NCBI RefSeq assembly: GCF_029428875.1
Contig: NZ_JAJSOO010000001.1
Location: forward strand, 2,170,001-2,234,000
DNA from: Streptomyces sp. JH34
GTDB taxonomy: Bacteria > Actinomycetota > Actinomycetes > Streptomycetales > Streptomycetaceae
Reading direction: 5' to 3'
Length of the DNA stretch: 64,000 nucleotides
Shown here: one piece after another, positions 29,755-38,827 of the stretch
Numbering within the stretch: the stretch's first letter is position 1
Layout of the letters: every line of letters begins with the position of its first letter
Notes under the pieces: generated by a model
Database searches by the model: none
What the model saw: the letters and a program-made list of their open reading frames with translations, nothing else
What the model was told of the DNA's origin: nothing
Program-made: the position numbers and the translations under genes

Positions 29755-30963
29755 ATGGAGAGACCCGGAGCGATGGAACGTTCTCTGCGGGAGGCCGCGC
29801 CTCATGAGATTTTCGACGTGATCCGTTCCCAGATCGAGCGGCGCCATCACGCCAGGGCGGTGGAGTTGCTGATGGTCGACTACGCCATGACGAAACTGCA
29901 GCCCGTCGGCACGCTGCCGCACACCCGCCCACCGGTATCGGTGCACGAGAGCGCTCCGGGCCGTGCGTTCGGCTCCCAGGAGCCCCACTGCGTCTACGAC
30001 GACGCGGCGTCCGAGGTGACGGTGCACGTGCCGCTCAGCGTCCGGGGAGACCGGCTCGGGGTCCTGAGCGTCACCCTGGAGGCCGGCGAGGACGGACTGG
30101 CGAAGAACGTCGTCGAGGAGCTCCAGCAGTGCGCCGACGGTCTGGCGCACGAAGTGGTCGTCGCGGAACGGGACACCGATCTCTTCCTGCAGGCGCGCCG
30201 GGCCGAGCGGCTGACCCTGGCCGCCGAGATGCAGTGGCAGCTGCTCCCGGGACGCTCCTGCTCCCGGCCCGAGTACAGCCTCGGCGCCCAGCTGGAACCC
30301 GCGTACGCCATCTTCGGGGACAGCTTCGACTGGTCGGGCTCGGCCGACGACCTGTTCCTGACCGTCAGCAACGGCATGGGCGAGGGCATCGACGCAGCCC
30401 TGCTGACCAATCTCGCGATCAACGCCCTGCGCAACGCCCGGCGCGCCGGCCTCAGCCTCAGCGATCAGGCGTACCTCGCCGACCAGGCGATCTACGGGCA
30501 GTACGGCGGGGACCGCTACACGTCGACCCTGCTGCTCCGGTTCCACCTCCCGACCGGTGACGTGGAGATCATCGACGCCGGTTCACCCCGCGTGTGGAGG
30601 GTGCGGGCGGGGGTGGTCGAGCCGATCGAACTGGAGGCGCAGATGCCTCTGGGCATGTTCGAGGACACCAACTACGTCCCCCAGCACTTCACCGTGGAAC
30701 CCGGGGACCGCCTGCTCTTCATCAGCGACGGCGTCTACGACGCACTGTCACCCGGCGGCGAGAAGTACAGCCTTCGCGCGCTGGCCGGATCGATCACCAG
30801 CACACGTCTGCTGCCCGCACCGCAGGTGCCCCGGGCGATGCTGCAGGAGCTGCTGGGCCATCGCGGCTCCGGCCCCGCCGCGGACGATTCCCTGGTGATG
30901 TGCCTGGACTGGCACGGCAGGCCCGCCGCGGACCGAACGCACGGGGACGCCCCGTCCGGATGA
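29755..30963 (+). CDS. SpoIIE-type PP2C protein phosphatase with GAF-like N terminus
   Basis: A 402-residue regulatory phosphatase. Residues to about 140 form a GAF-like sensor; LFLQARRAERLTLAAEMQWQLLPG links to the PP2C domain. In PP2C, the first metal motif is degenerate (FGDSFDWSG in place of GGDFYD) and the second reads SNGMGEG where most relatives have D-x-x-G-H-G, so one metal Asp is Asn. The late motifs FISDGVYD and ADDSLVM are kept. I recall this variant in other Streptomyces proteins, so it is probably a subfamily trait. Such proteins usually act on anti-anti-sigma factors; no partner gene is adjacent. Confidence 0.82.
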   Translation: MERPGAMERSLREAAPHEIFDVIRSQIERRHHARAVELLMVDYAMTKLQPVGTLPHTRPPVSVHESAPGRAFGSQEPHCVYDDAASEVTVHVPLSVRGDRLGVLSVTLEAGEDGLAKNVVEELQQCADGLAHEVVVAERDTDLFLQARRAERLTLAAEMQWQLLPGRSCSRPEYSLGAQLEPAYAIFGDSFDWSGSADDLFLTVSNGMGEGIDAALLTNLAINALRNARRAGLSLSDQAYLADQAIYGQYGGDRYTSTLLLRFHLPTGDVEIIDAGSPRVWRVRAGVVEPIELEAQMPLGMFEDTNYVPQHFTVEPGDRLLFISDGVYDALSPGGEKYSLRALAGSITSTRLLPAPQVPRAMLQELLGHRGSGPAADDSLVMCLDWHGRPAADRTHGDAPSG

Positions 30964-31111
30964 CACCGCGAGCCCGGCCGCACGGGCTCGCATGTGCAGG
31001 TCCTGCACCCTTTTCGTGAAGGAACCGCCTGACGCGCCCCCCTCGATCGGCGACGCGCGGGGGCAGGTTGCCAATCGGGACACCGTGGACAACACTTGCC
31101 GTCGGTTAAGT

Positions 31112-31137
31112 GTTTTTCGTCGAGTGGGGAAGGGTGG
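31112..31137 (+). promoter_or_regulatory. possible sigma-B-like promoter before the PAS-GAF-PP2C gene
   Basis: GTTT (31112-31115) and GGGTGG (31132-31137), separated by 16 bases, match the Streptomyces sigma-B form GNNT-N14/16-GGGTAY except at the last two bases. It is 27 bases before the ATG at 31165. The gene encodes a regulator of the kind that acts in sigma-B pathways, which is the only support. Confidence 0.25.
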
Positions 31138-31164
31138 TGCGGTTCGCCTGAGGCGGGCCTTTTC

Positions 31165-32841
31165 ATGGCCTCTACCGAAGGCGTATCCGTCGTGGGACCC
31201 GAGCAGTGCCGGTCGGGTCCCGATCCGTGGGCTCCGGCCCCCTGTCCCGTGATCAGGGCCGACGAGGCCGGCACCGTCCTGGAGGTGAACCCGGCGGCCC
31301 TCCTCCTCATGGCGGGGGCAGCACCGGGGGTGAGCGTGCGCGACGCGCTGCCGGGCTGGCTGGCGGAGGCCCATGAGGCGGCGGTCGTCCGCTCAGCGCT
31401 TCCGGACCAGGACGACGGGGCGCTCGCTCCGGTGTCGGGGCGGATCGCGGCGCACAGCTTCGAGGCGCACCCCACCCGCGGCCGGGACGGGAGCCTGGTG
31501 TGGTGGCTGGCCGACGAGACCGGCCGGCGGCTCGCCGAGGAGGCGCTCGCCACGGAGCGGGCACACACCGAGTTCCTCACGGAAGCGTCCAACGCCCTGC
31601 TGGCCTCGCTGAACACCGAAAGGTGCATGGCCACCACCGCCCGGCTGGCCGCCGAGTACCTCGCCGACGCGGCGGTCGTCGTCACCCCGCCGTCCGGTGG
31701 CAGGCTGCCCGTCGCACGCGCCGTCACGGGCCGGGCGACCGAACTCGATCTCGTCGCGGTCGATCCTTCCGGTTTGCCGGGCCTCGGCGAGGCGCTGCAG
31801 GGCTACCCGCCGGTGGCCTCGCGATGGATCGATCCGGCGACCCTGCCGGCGTGGATCGTTCCGCAGGGTTTCGACGGGACGATCGGCTCCGTCGTCGTGA
31901 CCCCGCTGCCCGGCCACGGCGTACCCGCCGGAGCCCTGATCCTGTTCCGCAGCACGGCGCACGCGCGCTTCGACGAGAGCGAGGAGGTCTTCGCCCGGCT
32001 CTTCGCCGCACGGGCGGGGGCCTCCCTGTCCGCGGCCCGCCTCTACAGCGAGCAGAGCGCCATCACCCGGACGCTGATGCGTGATCTGCTCCCTCCTCGG
32101 CTGCGGCGCCTCGACGGGGTGGAGATCGCCGGGGGCTACCGGCCCGCGGAGACCGGCGACCGGGTGGGCGGCGACTTCTACGACGTCCACCCCGGCAGCA
32201 CGGAGGAGGACGCGTCGTTGGTGGTGCTGGGGGATGTCTGCGGAAAGGGACTCGAGGCGGCGGTCCTGACCGGCAAGATCCGCAACACCCTGCAGGCCCT
32301 GATGCCGATGGCGGACGATCACGGGCGGATGCTGCGGCTCCTCAACGGCGCGCTTCTGACCTCCCACCACACGCGCTTCGCGACCCTGGTGATGGCCTCG
32401 GTCAAGCGGACCGGCAACCTGGTCCGGCTGCGCCTCACCTCGGCCGGCCACCCCTCCCCCCTCGTGGTCCGCGGTGACGGCACGGTCGAGGAGATCGCCA
32501 CCCGGGGCACCCTGATAGGGGTCCTGGAGACGATCGCGGTCGACTCCGTCGAGGCGGTCCTGCAACCGGGCGAGACCTGCCTGCTCTACACCGACGGCTT
32601 CACCGAGGCGCGCGGCGGGCCCTTCGGCGATGAACAGTTCGGCGAGGAGCGCCTGGCACAGGCACTGTCGGAGTGCGCCGGAATGCCCGCGGAAGCCGTC
32701 GTCGAGCGGATCCAGATGCTCGCCTCGCAGTGGCTGAGAGGCGGCCCCCACGACGACATGGCGATCATCGCGATCAGCGCTCCCCACACCAACCACCTGA
32801 GCGCCGTGGACGGCCGCACCAGGGGCCGTTTCACCGCGTGA
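31165..32841 (+). CDS. PAS-GAF-PP2C (SpoIIE/RsbU-type) protein phosphatase
   Basis: A 558-residue signalling phosphatase. A PAS-like segment (about 20-120: VIRADEAGTVLEVNPAALLLM), a short coiled coil (RRLAEEALATERAHTEFLTE), a GAF domain (about 140-300) and a complete PP2C domain follow in order. Metal motifs are intact: VGGDFYD, LGDVCGKGLEAA, TDGFTEA and HDDMAII. It should dephosphorylate an anti-anti-sigma factor (RsbV/SpoIIAA type). The ATG at 31165 fits a GAGGCGGG ribosome site; an earlier in-frame ATG at 31096 would add 23 residues without a domain. Confidence 0.9.
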   Translation: MASTEGVSVVGPEQCRSGPDPWAPAPCPVIRADEAGTVLEVNPAALLLMAGAAPGVSVRDALPGWLAEAHEAAVVRSALPDQDDGALAPVSGRIAAHSFEAHPTRGRDGSLVWWLADETGRRLAEEALATERAHTEFLTEASNALLASLNTERCMATTARLAAEYLADAAVVVTPPSGGRLPVARAVTGRATELDLVAVDPSGLPGLGEALQGYPPVASRWIDPATLPAWIVPQGFDGTIGSVVVTPLPGHGVPAGALILFRSTAHARFDESEEVFARLFAARAGASLSAARLYSEQSAITRTLMRDLLPPRLRRLDGVEIAGGYRPAETGDRVGGDFYDVHPGSTEEDASLVVLGDVCGKGLEAAVLTGKIRNTLQALMPMADDHGRMLRLLNGALLTSHHTRFATLVMASVKRTGNLVRLRLTSAGHPSPLVVRGDGTVEEIATRGTLIGVLETIAVDSVEAVLQPGETCLLYTDGFTEARGGPFGDEQFGEERLAQALSECAGMPAEAVVERIQMLASQWLRGGPHDDMAIIAISAPHTNHLSAVDGRTRGRFTA

Positions 32842-33099
32842 CGGCGGGTGCGCCGGGCGCCGGGAGCGCCCACGGTCCTCGTCCCGCGCCGCTCGTGCCC
32901 GACGTCCGTGCCCGCCGACGACCCGGCCGCCCCGGAGACCTGAGCGCCCGGGCCGCGCGGCGGGTCCGATCGTGACCAGGTCGATCCCTGGGCGCGGCGA
33001 CAGGGTGTCAGGAATGCGCGAGGATCATCCGGAGAACCGGCCGACGGCCGGTCACATCCTCACTGCCGCCACGGCAGTCATTCATCCTCGGGGGCCCAC

Positions 33100-35403
33100 G
33101 TGCGAGTGAAACGAAGAATATGGGCCACGGCTGCCGTCGCGACGACAGCCGTGGCGGGTGTCCTGGTGTTCGAGGGGGTGACCGGTACCTCGGACGTGCC
33201 CGACGGCATCGGCGCCACGTCCGGTCCGGCGCGGACCGAGGTGCACCACGACGCCCTGAAGGTGTCGGGCGACGGGGCGACGGCGTCCCTGCGCCGCGAC
33301 AGCACCGAGCCGTTCAGCATGCTCGGTGTCACCTGGACCGACCCGTCGGCCGAGGTGCGGGGCACCGTCGAGGCACGTACGCGGTCCGTCGCGACCGGCG
33401 GCTGGTCGGCGTGGCTGCCCGTCGACACCGAGGTCGACGGGCGTACGGAGGCAGACCGGCCCGGGGCCCGCGGCACCACCGAGCCCCGCTGGGTGGGCCC
33501 CTCCGACGGCGTCGAGGTCCGGGTGTCCGCCGGGAAGGGCGCGTCCGCCGGACTCCCCGCCGGGCTGCGGCTCGACACGGTGGACCCCGGCAAGGTGTCG
33601 GGCTCCGCCGCGGAACCGGCCGCGTACGCGATCGACGCCACCGACGAGCCGTCGGGCGACCCCACGGACGGCCCGACCGGCCCGACGGTCACCCCGTCCG
33701 AGGAGCCCACGGGCCCGGCCACCGGCGAGACGAGCGAACCGGCGACCGCGGAGCCCACGACAGGCCCGACGGACGACCCGTCCCCGACCACGGAGCCCGG
33801 CGCCAGCACCTCGCCGCCGGTCCCGTCCGAGTCCCCGTCACCCACCGCCGACCCGACCGCGACCCTGCCGCCGCCGCTGCCCTCCACGGCACCGAGACCG
33901 CCGATCGTCACACGGGCGGACTGGAACGCGGACGAGTCCCTCAACGACGAGTCGCCCGACTACATGGACACGGTGAAGGCCGTCTTCGTGCACCACACGG
34001 CGCAGACGAACGCGTACTCCTGCGCCGACTCCGCGGCGATCGTACGGGGGCTGCACGCCTACCACGTGCAGTCGAACGGCTGGAAGGACCTCGGCTACAA
34101 CTTCATCGTCGACAAGTGCGGCACGATCTTCGAGGGCCGCAAGGGCGGTGTGGACCGCGCCGTGATGGGCGCGCACACCTACGGTTTCAACCGGGAGACG
34201 GCGGGCATCGCCGTGATCGGCATGTACACCGACACGTCCGCCGCGACCGCGGCGACGACCGCGGTGGCCAGGATCGCCGCGTGGAAGCTCGGCCAGTACG
34301 GCGTCAGCCCCTCGGCGACGACCATGCTGACCGCGGGCGCGACAGGCAACAACTACGCGGGCAAGACGTTCACCGCCGGGACCGCGTACTCGTTCGACAC
34401 GGTCTCCGGGCACCGTGACGGCTTCAACACCCAGTGCCCCGGCACCGGGCTGTACAACCAGCTGCCCACGATCCGCGGTTACGCGGCCGGCCCCGTCGCG
34501 GGGGTGACCGTCAAGTCGGTGGCCGGTGCCGCGCTGTCGGGCACCAGGTACTACACGAAGGCCGACATCACCGTCGGCTGGTCCGCGACCACTCCCGCCG
34601 TGTTCGTCAACAAGTACGAGCTGCTGGTGGACGGGAAGTCCGTGGCCTCCACGGCCGGCAGCGCCTCGTCGGCCAGGGCCACCCTGGCGGTCGGCAGTCA
34701 CACGGTCCAGGTGCGTGCCACGCACCTGTCGGGGAAGACCTCCGTGTCGGCCGCGGCGACCGTGGTCGCCGACCGGACCGCCCCGGTCTTCTCCACGAAG
34801 CCCGCCCTGTCTCTGCGCGGCGGCACGGTGAACGCGGCAGCGGTTCCGCTCACCCTCAAGTGGAAGGCGTCCGACGCGGTACTGCTCGCGGACGTGCGCC
34901 TGACCGCGCCGGTGGCCAGGACCTACGGCCCGACGACCACCAGTGCGTCGCACACGGCGAAGTCCGGCGTGGCGACGAGCTGGAAGATGACGGCGTACGA
35001 CCGCGCGGGCAACATCGGGGCCGCCTCGGTCGCCGGTACGCCGGTGATCCTCCAGGAGTCCTCGGCGACGAGGAGCGGCACCTGGACGACGAAGTCGTCC
35101 TCCAGCTACCTCGGCGGCAAGTCGTACACCAGCGGCACCAAGAACGCCTCCCTGACGTGGACGTTCACCGGCCGCTCGGTCGCCTGGGTGGTGTCCCGGG
35201 CCTCGACGTCCGGACAGGCGTACGTCTACGTGGACGGCGTCAAGGCCGCGACGGTGGACCTCAAGTCCTCCACCACCGCCTACCGCCAGGCGGTCTGGAC
35301 GAAGTCGTGGTCGGCCTCCGCGAAGCACACCGTCAAGGTCGTGGTGGTGGGCACCAAGGGCCGGCCCACCCTCACCACCGACGGCCTCGTCCACCTCAAG
35401 TAG
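33100..35403 (+). CDS. secreted N-acetylmuramoyl-L-alanine amidase with PGRP domain and C-terminal modules
   Basis: A 767-residue exported wall hydrolase. After a signal peptide (about 1-28) comes a beta-rich domain (35-180), a Thr/Pro/Ser/Glu linker (about 185-265) and the PGRP/amidase domain starting IVTRADWNADESL. Zinc ligands are His298 (FVHHTA), His438 (SGHRD) and Cys446 (TQCPG). The C-terminal 300 residues hold Ig-like repeats (VDGKSVAST; HLSGKTSVS) and a final beta domain ending VVVVGTKGRPTLTTDGLVHL. It cuts stem peptides from glycan strands outside the cell. Start is GTG at 33100. Confidence 0.9.
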   Translation: MRVKRRIWATAAVATTAVAGVLVFEGVTGTSDVPDGIGATSGPARTEVHHDALKVSGDGATASLRRDSTEPFSMLGVTWTDPSAEVRGTVEARTRSVATGGWSAWLPVDTEVDGRTEADRPGARGTTEPRWVGPSDGVEVRVSAGKGASAGLPAGLRLDTVDPGKVSGSAAEPAAYAIDATDEPSGDPTDGPTGPTVTPSEEPTGPATGETSEPATAEPTTGPTDDPSPTTEPGASTSPPVPSESPSPTADPTATLPPPLPSTAPRPPIVTRADWNADESLNDESPDYMDTVKAVFVHHTAQTNAYSCADSAAIVRGLHAYHVQSNGWKDLGYNFIVDKCGTIFEGRKGGVDRAVMGAHTYGFNRETAGIAVIGMYTDTSAATAATTAVARIAAWKLGQYGVSPSATTMLTAGATGNNYAGKTFTAGTAYSFDTVSGHRDGFNTQCPGTGLYNQLPTIRGYAAGPVAGVTVKSVAGAALSGTRYYTKADITVGWSATTPAVFVNKYELLVDGKSVASTAGSASSARATLAVGSHTVQVRATHLSGKTSVSAAATVVADRTAPVFSTKPALSLRGGTVNAAAVPLTLKWKASDAVLLADVRLTAPVARTYGPTTTSASHTAKSGVATSWKMTAYDRAGNIGAASVAGTPVILQESSATRSGTWTTKSSSSYLGGKSYTSGTKNASLTWTFTGRSVAWVVSRASTSGQAYVYVDGVKAATVDLKSSTTAYRQAVWTKSWSASAKHTVKVVVVGTKGRPTLTTDGLVHLK

Positions 35404-35420
35404 CCGGGCCGCCCGCCGCG

Positions 35421-35444
35421 CCGGGCCGGCACCTGCCGGCCCGG
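35421..35444. terminator. perfect hairpin between amidase and EF-hand genes
   Basis: CCGGGCCGGCA (35421-35431) and TGCCGGCCCGG (35434-35444), 11 base pairs with a 2-base loop, sit between two converging stops (35403 and 35451). Probably a bidirectional terminator. Confidence 0.75.
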
Positions 35445-35450
35445 TGCGGT

Positions 35451-35666
35451 TCAGGCCTTGTTCTGCGAGGCCCAGAACTCGTCGAACGTGAGCTCGCCGT
35501 CGCCGTTGCCGTCGTGGGCGTTGATGACGGCCTGGGCGACCGTCTCGGTGACGTAGGGGTCACCGAGCTGCGCCATGGCGCTCTTGTACTCGGTGGCCGT
35601 GATGCGACCGTCGCCGTTCTGGTCGAAGCGCTCGAATGCCGTGCGTGCCGACTCGATGTCCGCCAC
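35451..35666 (-). CDS. small EF-hand calcium-binding protein
   Basis: A 71-residue cytoplasmic protein with two canonical EF-hand loops: residues 15-26 (DQNGDGRITATE) and 52-63 (DGNGDGELTFDE). Positions 1, 3, 5, 7, 9 and 12 carry the expected oxygen ligands in both, so two Ca2+ ions should bind. It resembles the calmodulin-like Cab proteins of Streptomyces, likely a Ca2+ buffer or sensor. It is transcribed alone. Confidence 0.93.
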   Translation of the reverse strand: MADIESARTAFERFDQNGDGRITATEYKSAMAQLGDPYVTETVAQAVINAHDGNGDGELTFDEFWASQNKA

Positions 35667-35769
35667 TGTTCCGCCCCTTCGTTAAGCGTTGTTGACGGAG
35701 GTCAGATTATCCGGCGGTCCGGGCGGCGGAACCGGCGGGCGACGGGGTGCGGCGGGGCCTCCGCGCCCG

Positions 35770-36942
35770 TCAGCGGAAGACGCCGGTGTGGCCGAGGGAG
35801 TAGCGGCCGGGCTGCGGATAGACGGCCAGTCCGTGCGGACCGCTGCCGACGGGGATCCTGGCGAGCTGCTTGCCGGTGGCGGTGTCGATCGCGTAGACCT
35901 CGGCGTCGTACCTCCCGGAGAGCCAGAGCACCTTGCCGTCGGCGGAGACACCGCCCATGTCCGGGCTCCCGCCGTCGGGGAGGTGCCACTTCGCGGTGAG
36001 CCGGTTCCTGGCGAAGTCGAAGACGGAGACGGATCCCTCGCCCCGGTTGGTGACGTACATCTGCTTCGAGTCCCGGCTGACGTAGAGGCCGTGGGCGCCC
36101 TTGCCCGTGGGCAGCAGTTCGGGTGTCGTGAACTTCTCGCCGTCGAGCACCCACATCCCGTGCGCCATCATGTCGGCGATGTAGAAGGTGCTCCCGTCCG
36201 GCGAGAGCTTGACGTCCTGGGGCATCGCTCCCTGTTTCGGCAGCCTCTGCTGTCCCACGATCCTCATCTTCTCCGTGTCGACCTTGAGGAGTTCGCCGGA
36301 GAACTCGCAGGAGACGATGAAGTACCGGCCGTCCGCCGAGAAGTCGGCGTGGTTGACGCCGGCGCAGTCCACGGGCAGCGTCTTCGCGACCTTCATGGTC
36401 CGCGGGTCGCGGAAGACCAGCTCGCGGTCCATCGAGGCCATGACGACGGCGTACCTGCCGTTCGGGGTGAAGTAGAGGTTGTAGGGGTCGGACACGTCGA
36501 CCGTCCGGCCCGCCTTCCCCGTGGCCGGGTCGATCGCGGTGAGGCTGTCGCCGAGGTCGTTGTTGACCCAGAGCGTCTTCAGGTCCCAGGAGGGCACGAC
36601 GTGCTGCGGCTGGTTGCCGACGGGAATGGTCTCGATGACCTTGTACGTCGCCGGGTCGATCACCGACACCGTGTTGGAGTTGGTGTTGGGGACGTAGACG
36701 CGGGACGGGAAGTCCTTGACGGCCGGGGCCAGTTTGCCGGGCCGGTCCGCCGCGTAGACGTCCTCCGGGTCGAGCACGGGAGGCATCCCGGGCAGCCCGG
36801 GCGGGGACGCCTGCCGGTCGGGCGGGGCGGCGGCCTCGGTGCGGGAGGGCTCGGGCCGCGCGTGGTCCGCGGGAGCGGCGCAGGCGGCGAGCGCGGCGAC
36901 GAGCAGGGCGGCGGCGGTCAGGGCGCGCGGGGAGGGAGGCAT
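35770..36942 (-). CDS. YVTN-family beta-propeller lipoprotein
   Basis: A 390-residue lipoprotein: signal peptide with lipobox LAAC, a Pro/Ala-rich linker to about residue 70, then seven-bladed propeller repeats of the YVTN type (RVYVPNTNSNTVSVIDPATYKVIETI and LKTLWVNNDLGDSLTAIDPATGK, and similar). Such propellers bind ligands or partner proteins outside the membrane, without known catalysis. Its ATG at 36942 overlaps the stop of the polysaccharide deacetylase gene (TGATG), so the two are translationally coupled and probably function together at the envelope. Confidence 0.88.
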   Translation of the reverse strand: MPPSPRALTAAALLVAALAACAAPADHARPEPSRTEAAAPPDRQASPPGLPGMPPVLDPEDVYAADRPGKLAPAVKDFPSRVYVPNTNSNTVSVIDPATYKVIETIPVGNQPQHVVPSWDLKTLWVNNDLGDSLTAIDPATGKAGRTVDVSDPYNLYFTPNGRYAVVMASMDRELVFRDPRTMKVAKTLPVDCAGVNHADFSADGRYFIVSCEFSGELLKVDTEKMRIVGQQRLPKQGAMPQDVKLSPDGSTFYIADMMAHGMWVLDGEKFTTPELLPTGKGAHGLYVSRDSKQMYVTNRGEGSVSVFDFARNRLTAKWHLPDGGSPDMGGVSADGKVLWLSGRYDAEVYAIDTATGKQLARIPVGSGPHGLAVYPQPGRYSLGHTGVFR

Positions 36943-37757
36943 CAGGTGAACAGCTCCGTGGTGGTCACCGCGCGCAGTCGGCGCCGGTCGATTTCGGTGA
37001 GGAGGAGGGGCAGCGCGGCGATGGTGTCCCGGTAGCCGAAGTGCAGGCTGACCACCGAGCCGTTGCGGAGCTCGCCGGCGACCTTCCGGGTGACGGCGGC
37101 GACGCCGGGCGAGGTGAAGTCGAGGGAGTCCACGTCGTAGGACAGGACGTGCGGATACCCGGCCCGGCGGGCGAGGTCCTGGACGAGTGGGGTGGCGGAC
37201 CGGGCGCGTGAGGGCCTGAACCAGGTGCCGATGGAACCGGTGAGCCGGCGCAGGCGCCGGGCGCAGCCGGTGATCTCCGCGTAGGCCCGCTCCTCGTCCA
37301 TCGCGTTGATGTCGAGGTGGCTCTGGGTGTGGTTGCCGAGGTCGTGGCCGCCGTCCAGGATCCGGCGGGCCATGCCGGGGTGCTGGTCGAGCCAGCTGCC
37401 GACGGCCAGCACGGTGAGCCGGGCGCCGGCCCGCTCGGCCTCGCCGAGGACGGCGCGGGCGAGGGTGGGGTCGCCCTGGCCGTGGAAGGTGAGGGCGACG
37501 CGGGGACGGCCGCGGGGGCCGTGCTCGATCTGCACCGGCTGCCCGGGGAAGCGGCGGGCGACGGCTGCCGGGGCCACCGCCCCGTGGGCCTTCTGGGCAC
37601 GCGGGCCGTCCGGCGAGCGCTCGGCGTCCTTCGCCCTCCGGGGCGCCTGCGGGGGCGCGTCCCGTGCGCAGCCCGCGGTCGAAGCGCCGGCCAGGAGTGC
37701 TCCGGCCGCCGTGCGCAGGGCGCCGCGGCGGGGCACCGGTGTCCTGCGACCGTCCAT
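36942..37757 (-). CDS. polysaccharide deacetylase-like (CE4/NodB) lipoprotein with variant motif 1
   Basis: A 271-residue exported protein. The N terminus combines an RR pair (10-11) with a hydrophobic stretch and lipobox-like TAGC (Cys30), so a Tat-type lipoprotein is possible. The NodB barrel follows. Motif 2 (HTQSH, 143-147), motif 4 (YDVDSLDF) and motif 5 (SLHFG) are recognisable. Motif 1, normally TFDDG with base and metal Asp, is TFHGQGD (90-96), and motif 3 is RPSRA, not RPPYG. Deacetylase activity is therefore uncertain. The ATG at 37757 has GAGGTGGA five bases upstream; a longer frame upstream is not coding. Confidence 0.82.
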   Translation of the reverse strand: MDGRRTPVPRRGALRTAAGALLAGASTAGCARDAPPQAPRRAKDAERSPDGPRAQKAHGAVAPAAVARRFPGQPVQIEHGPRGRPRVALTFHGQGDPTLARAVLGEAERAGARLTVLAVGSWLDQHPGMARRILDGGHDLGNHTQSHLDINAMDEERAYAEITGCARRLRRLTGSIGTWFRPSRARSATPLVQDLARRAGYPHVLSYDVDSLDFTSPGVAAVTRKVAGELRNGSVVSLHFGYRDTIAALPLLLTEIDRRRLRAVTTTELFT

Positions 37758-38144
37758 GGCCGTCCACCTCGCGGGTCGATTCGGGTGCTGTTTCCCCGAG
37801 ACCCGAGACACAGTAAGGCGGGAGGAGCGGAAATCCGGGCGTTGCCGGGCATGGCCGCTTCCGACAGGCGATCGATGAATCACCCGGTGAATCTGAAGAA
37901 TGCGCAAAGAATGCCAGGCGAGTGACCCAACACACCTGCGATCCATAAGCCATATGCACGCTTTTGCGTTACATATCCATTTTGCGGCTTTGGCTCCGAG
38001 GTCGCCCGTCTGCCATAGTCGGTGGCACGACCTCCTCCGACCCGAGCCAGGTCCCCCGTGCGGCCGTGGACACACCCCCCATTCCACGGCCCCCTCAGAA
38101 GCCCCCGACGCGCCACACCCAGGCCGACCGGGGGCTTCTGCGTG
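37758..38144. other. non-coding region upstream of the deacetylase operon
   Basis: No credible gene. The part from 37860 to 38010 is AT-richer (GAATGCGCAAAGAATG, CATAAGCCATATGCACGC) and probably contains the promoter of the minus-strand operon. A perfect 9-bp hairpin with a 12-base loop, GGCCGTGGA (38062-38070) / TCCACGGCC (38083-38091), sits beside the terminator of the next gene. I found no tRNA fold. Confidence 0.5.
38096..38140 (-). terminator. terminator hairpin downstream of the RsbW-like ATPase gene
   Basis: CAGAAGCCCCC (38096-38106) and GGGGGCTTCTG (38130-38140) form an 11-bp perfect stem, extended by one more pair, beginning four bases after the stop of the minus-strand gene that ends at 38145. 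Confidence 0.75.
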
Positions 38145-38648
38145 TCAGCGGTCGGTGGTGCGCATCTCGAACCAGGTGGTCTTGCCGCGGGGCAAGAGGT
38201 CCACGCCCCACCGGTCGGAGAGCTTGTCGACCAGAAACAGACCGCGCCCGCTGACGTCCGTCTCACGGACAGGCATCAGACACGGCAGCCCGCGCGAGGG
38301 ATCACGCACCTCGACACGGACCCAGCCACGGCGGCGCAGCATCCGCAGACCGAATATCCGCGCCCCGGTGTGCCGCACCGCGTTGCCCACGAGTTCGGAG
38401 ACCAGGAGCACTCCGTATTCGGCGGTCTGCGGGGGCAGTTGCCACTGCCGCAGCATCACGCACGAGGTGATGCGCCGGGCCGTGGCGGCGGACTCCGGAC
38501 GGGAGGGCAGCCGGACCTCCCCCTCCGTCGGGTTCCCGAACAACTCCAGCGCCTTGTACGCCTGTTCGTCTTCCACGACAGACGCCAAGCGTGCCGCGGC
38601 AGCAGTGCTGCGCGGTCGCGGCTGTTCCACACCCTCCAGGCCCGCCAT
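38145..38648 (-). CDS. ATP-binding protein of the RsbW anti-sigma kinase type
   Basis: A 167-residue GHKL ATPase domain. The N box is SELVGNAVRHTG (Glu85, Asn89), the G1 box is DPSRGLP (Asp116) and the G2 box is SGRGLFLVD. The fold is that of anti-sigma kinases such as RsbW/SpoIIAB, which phosphorylate an anti-anti-sigma protein and bind a sigma factor. No sigma or antagonist gene is adjacent, as is common in Streptomyces, which has dozens of these orphans. I prefer ATG 38648 (MAGLEGVEQP), which I recall from relatives; ATGs at 38657, 38660 and 38741 are also in frame. Confidence 0.85.
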   Translation of the reverse strand: MAGLEGVEQPRPRSTAAAARLASVVEDEQAYKALELFGNPTEGEVRLPSRPESAATARRITSCVMLRQWQLPPQTAEYGVLLVSELVGNAVRHTGARIFGLRMLRRRGWVRVEVRDPSRGLPCLMPVRETDVSGRGLFLVDKLSDRWGVDLLPRGKTTWFEMRTTDR

Positions 38649-38827
38649 GCCCCCCATCATGGCCGCACAGAACGCGCTCCGTGACCGTTCCAGCAGAATC
38701 CCTCCCCCGGAACCAGTCATTCCGCGCCGGTTCTCCGGCATATGCCAGAGGCAGAACGGAGGGTCCTTCAGCCATGCCCACCTGCGGCGACGTGGAAGGT
38801 CCGGGTAATTGCACGGGCATGGCGGAC

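Noticed and set aside
29755..30963. Frameshift or pseudogene because of the altered PP2C motifs
   Set aside because: The frame is intact with normal codon bias, and late motifs are conserved; a subfamily variant is more likely.
36943..38087. Longer version of the deacetylase starting at 38087
   Set aside because: The extra N-terminal residues are Arg/Pro/His-rich without homology, and the ATG at 37757 has a strong ribosome site directly before the export signal.
38062..38140. Series of hairpins suggestive of a tRNA or small RNA
   Set aside because: No cloverleaf or CCA end is present; the second hairpin is explained as the terminator of the adjacent gene and the first has no supporting conservation evidence.
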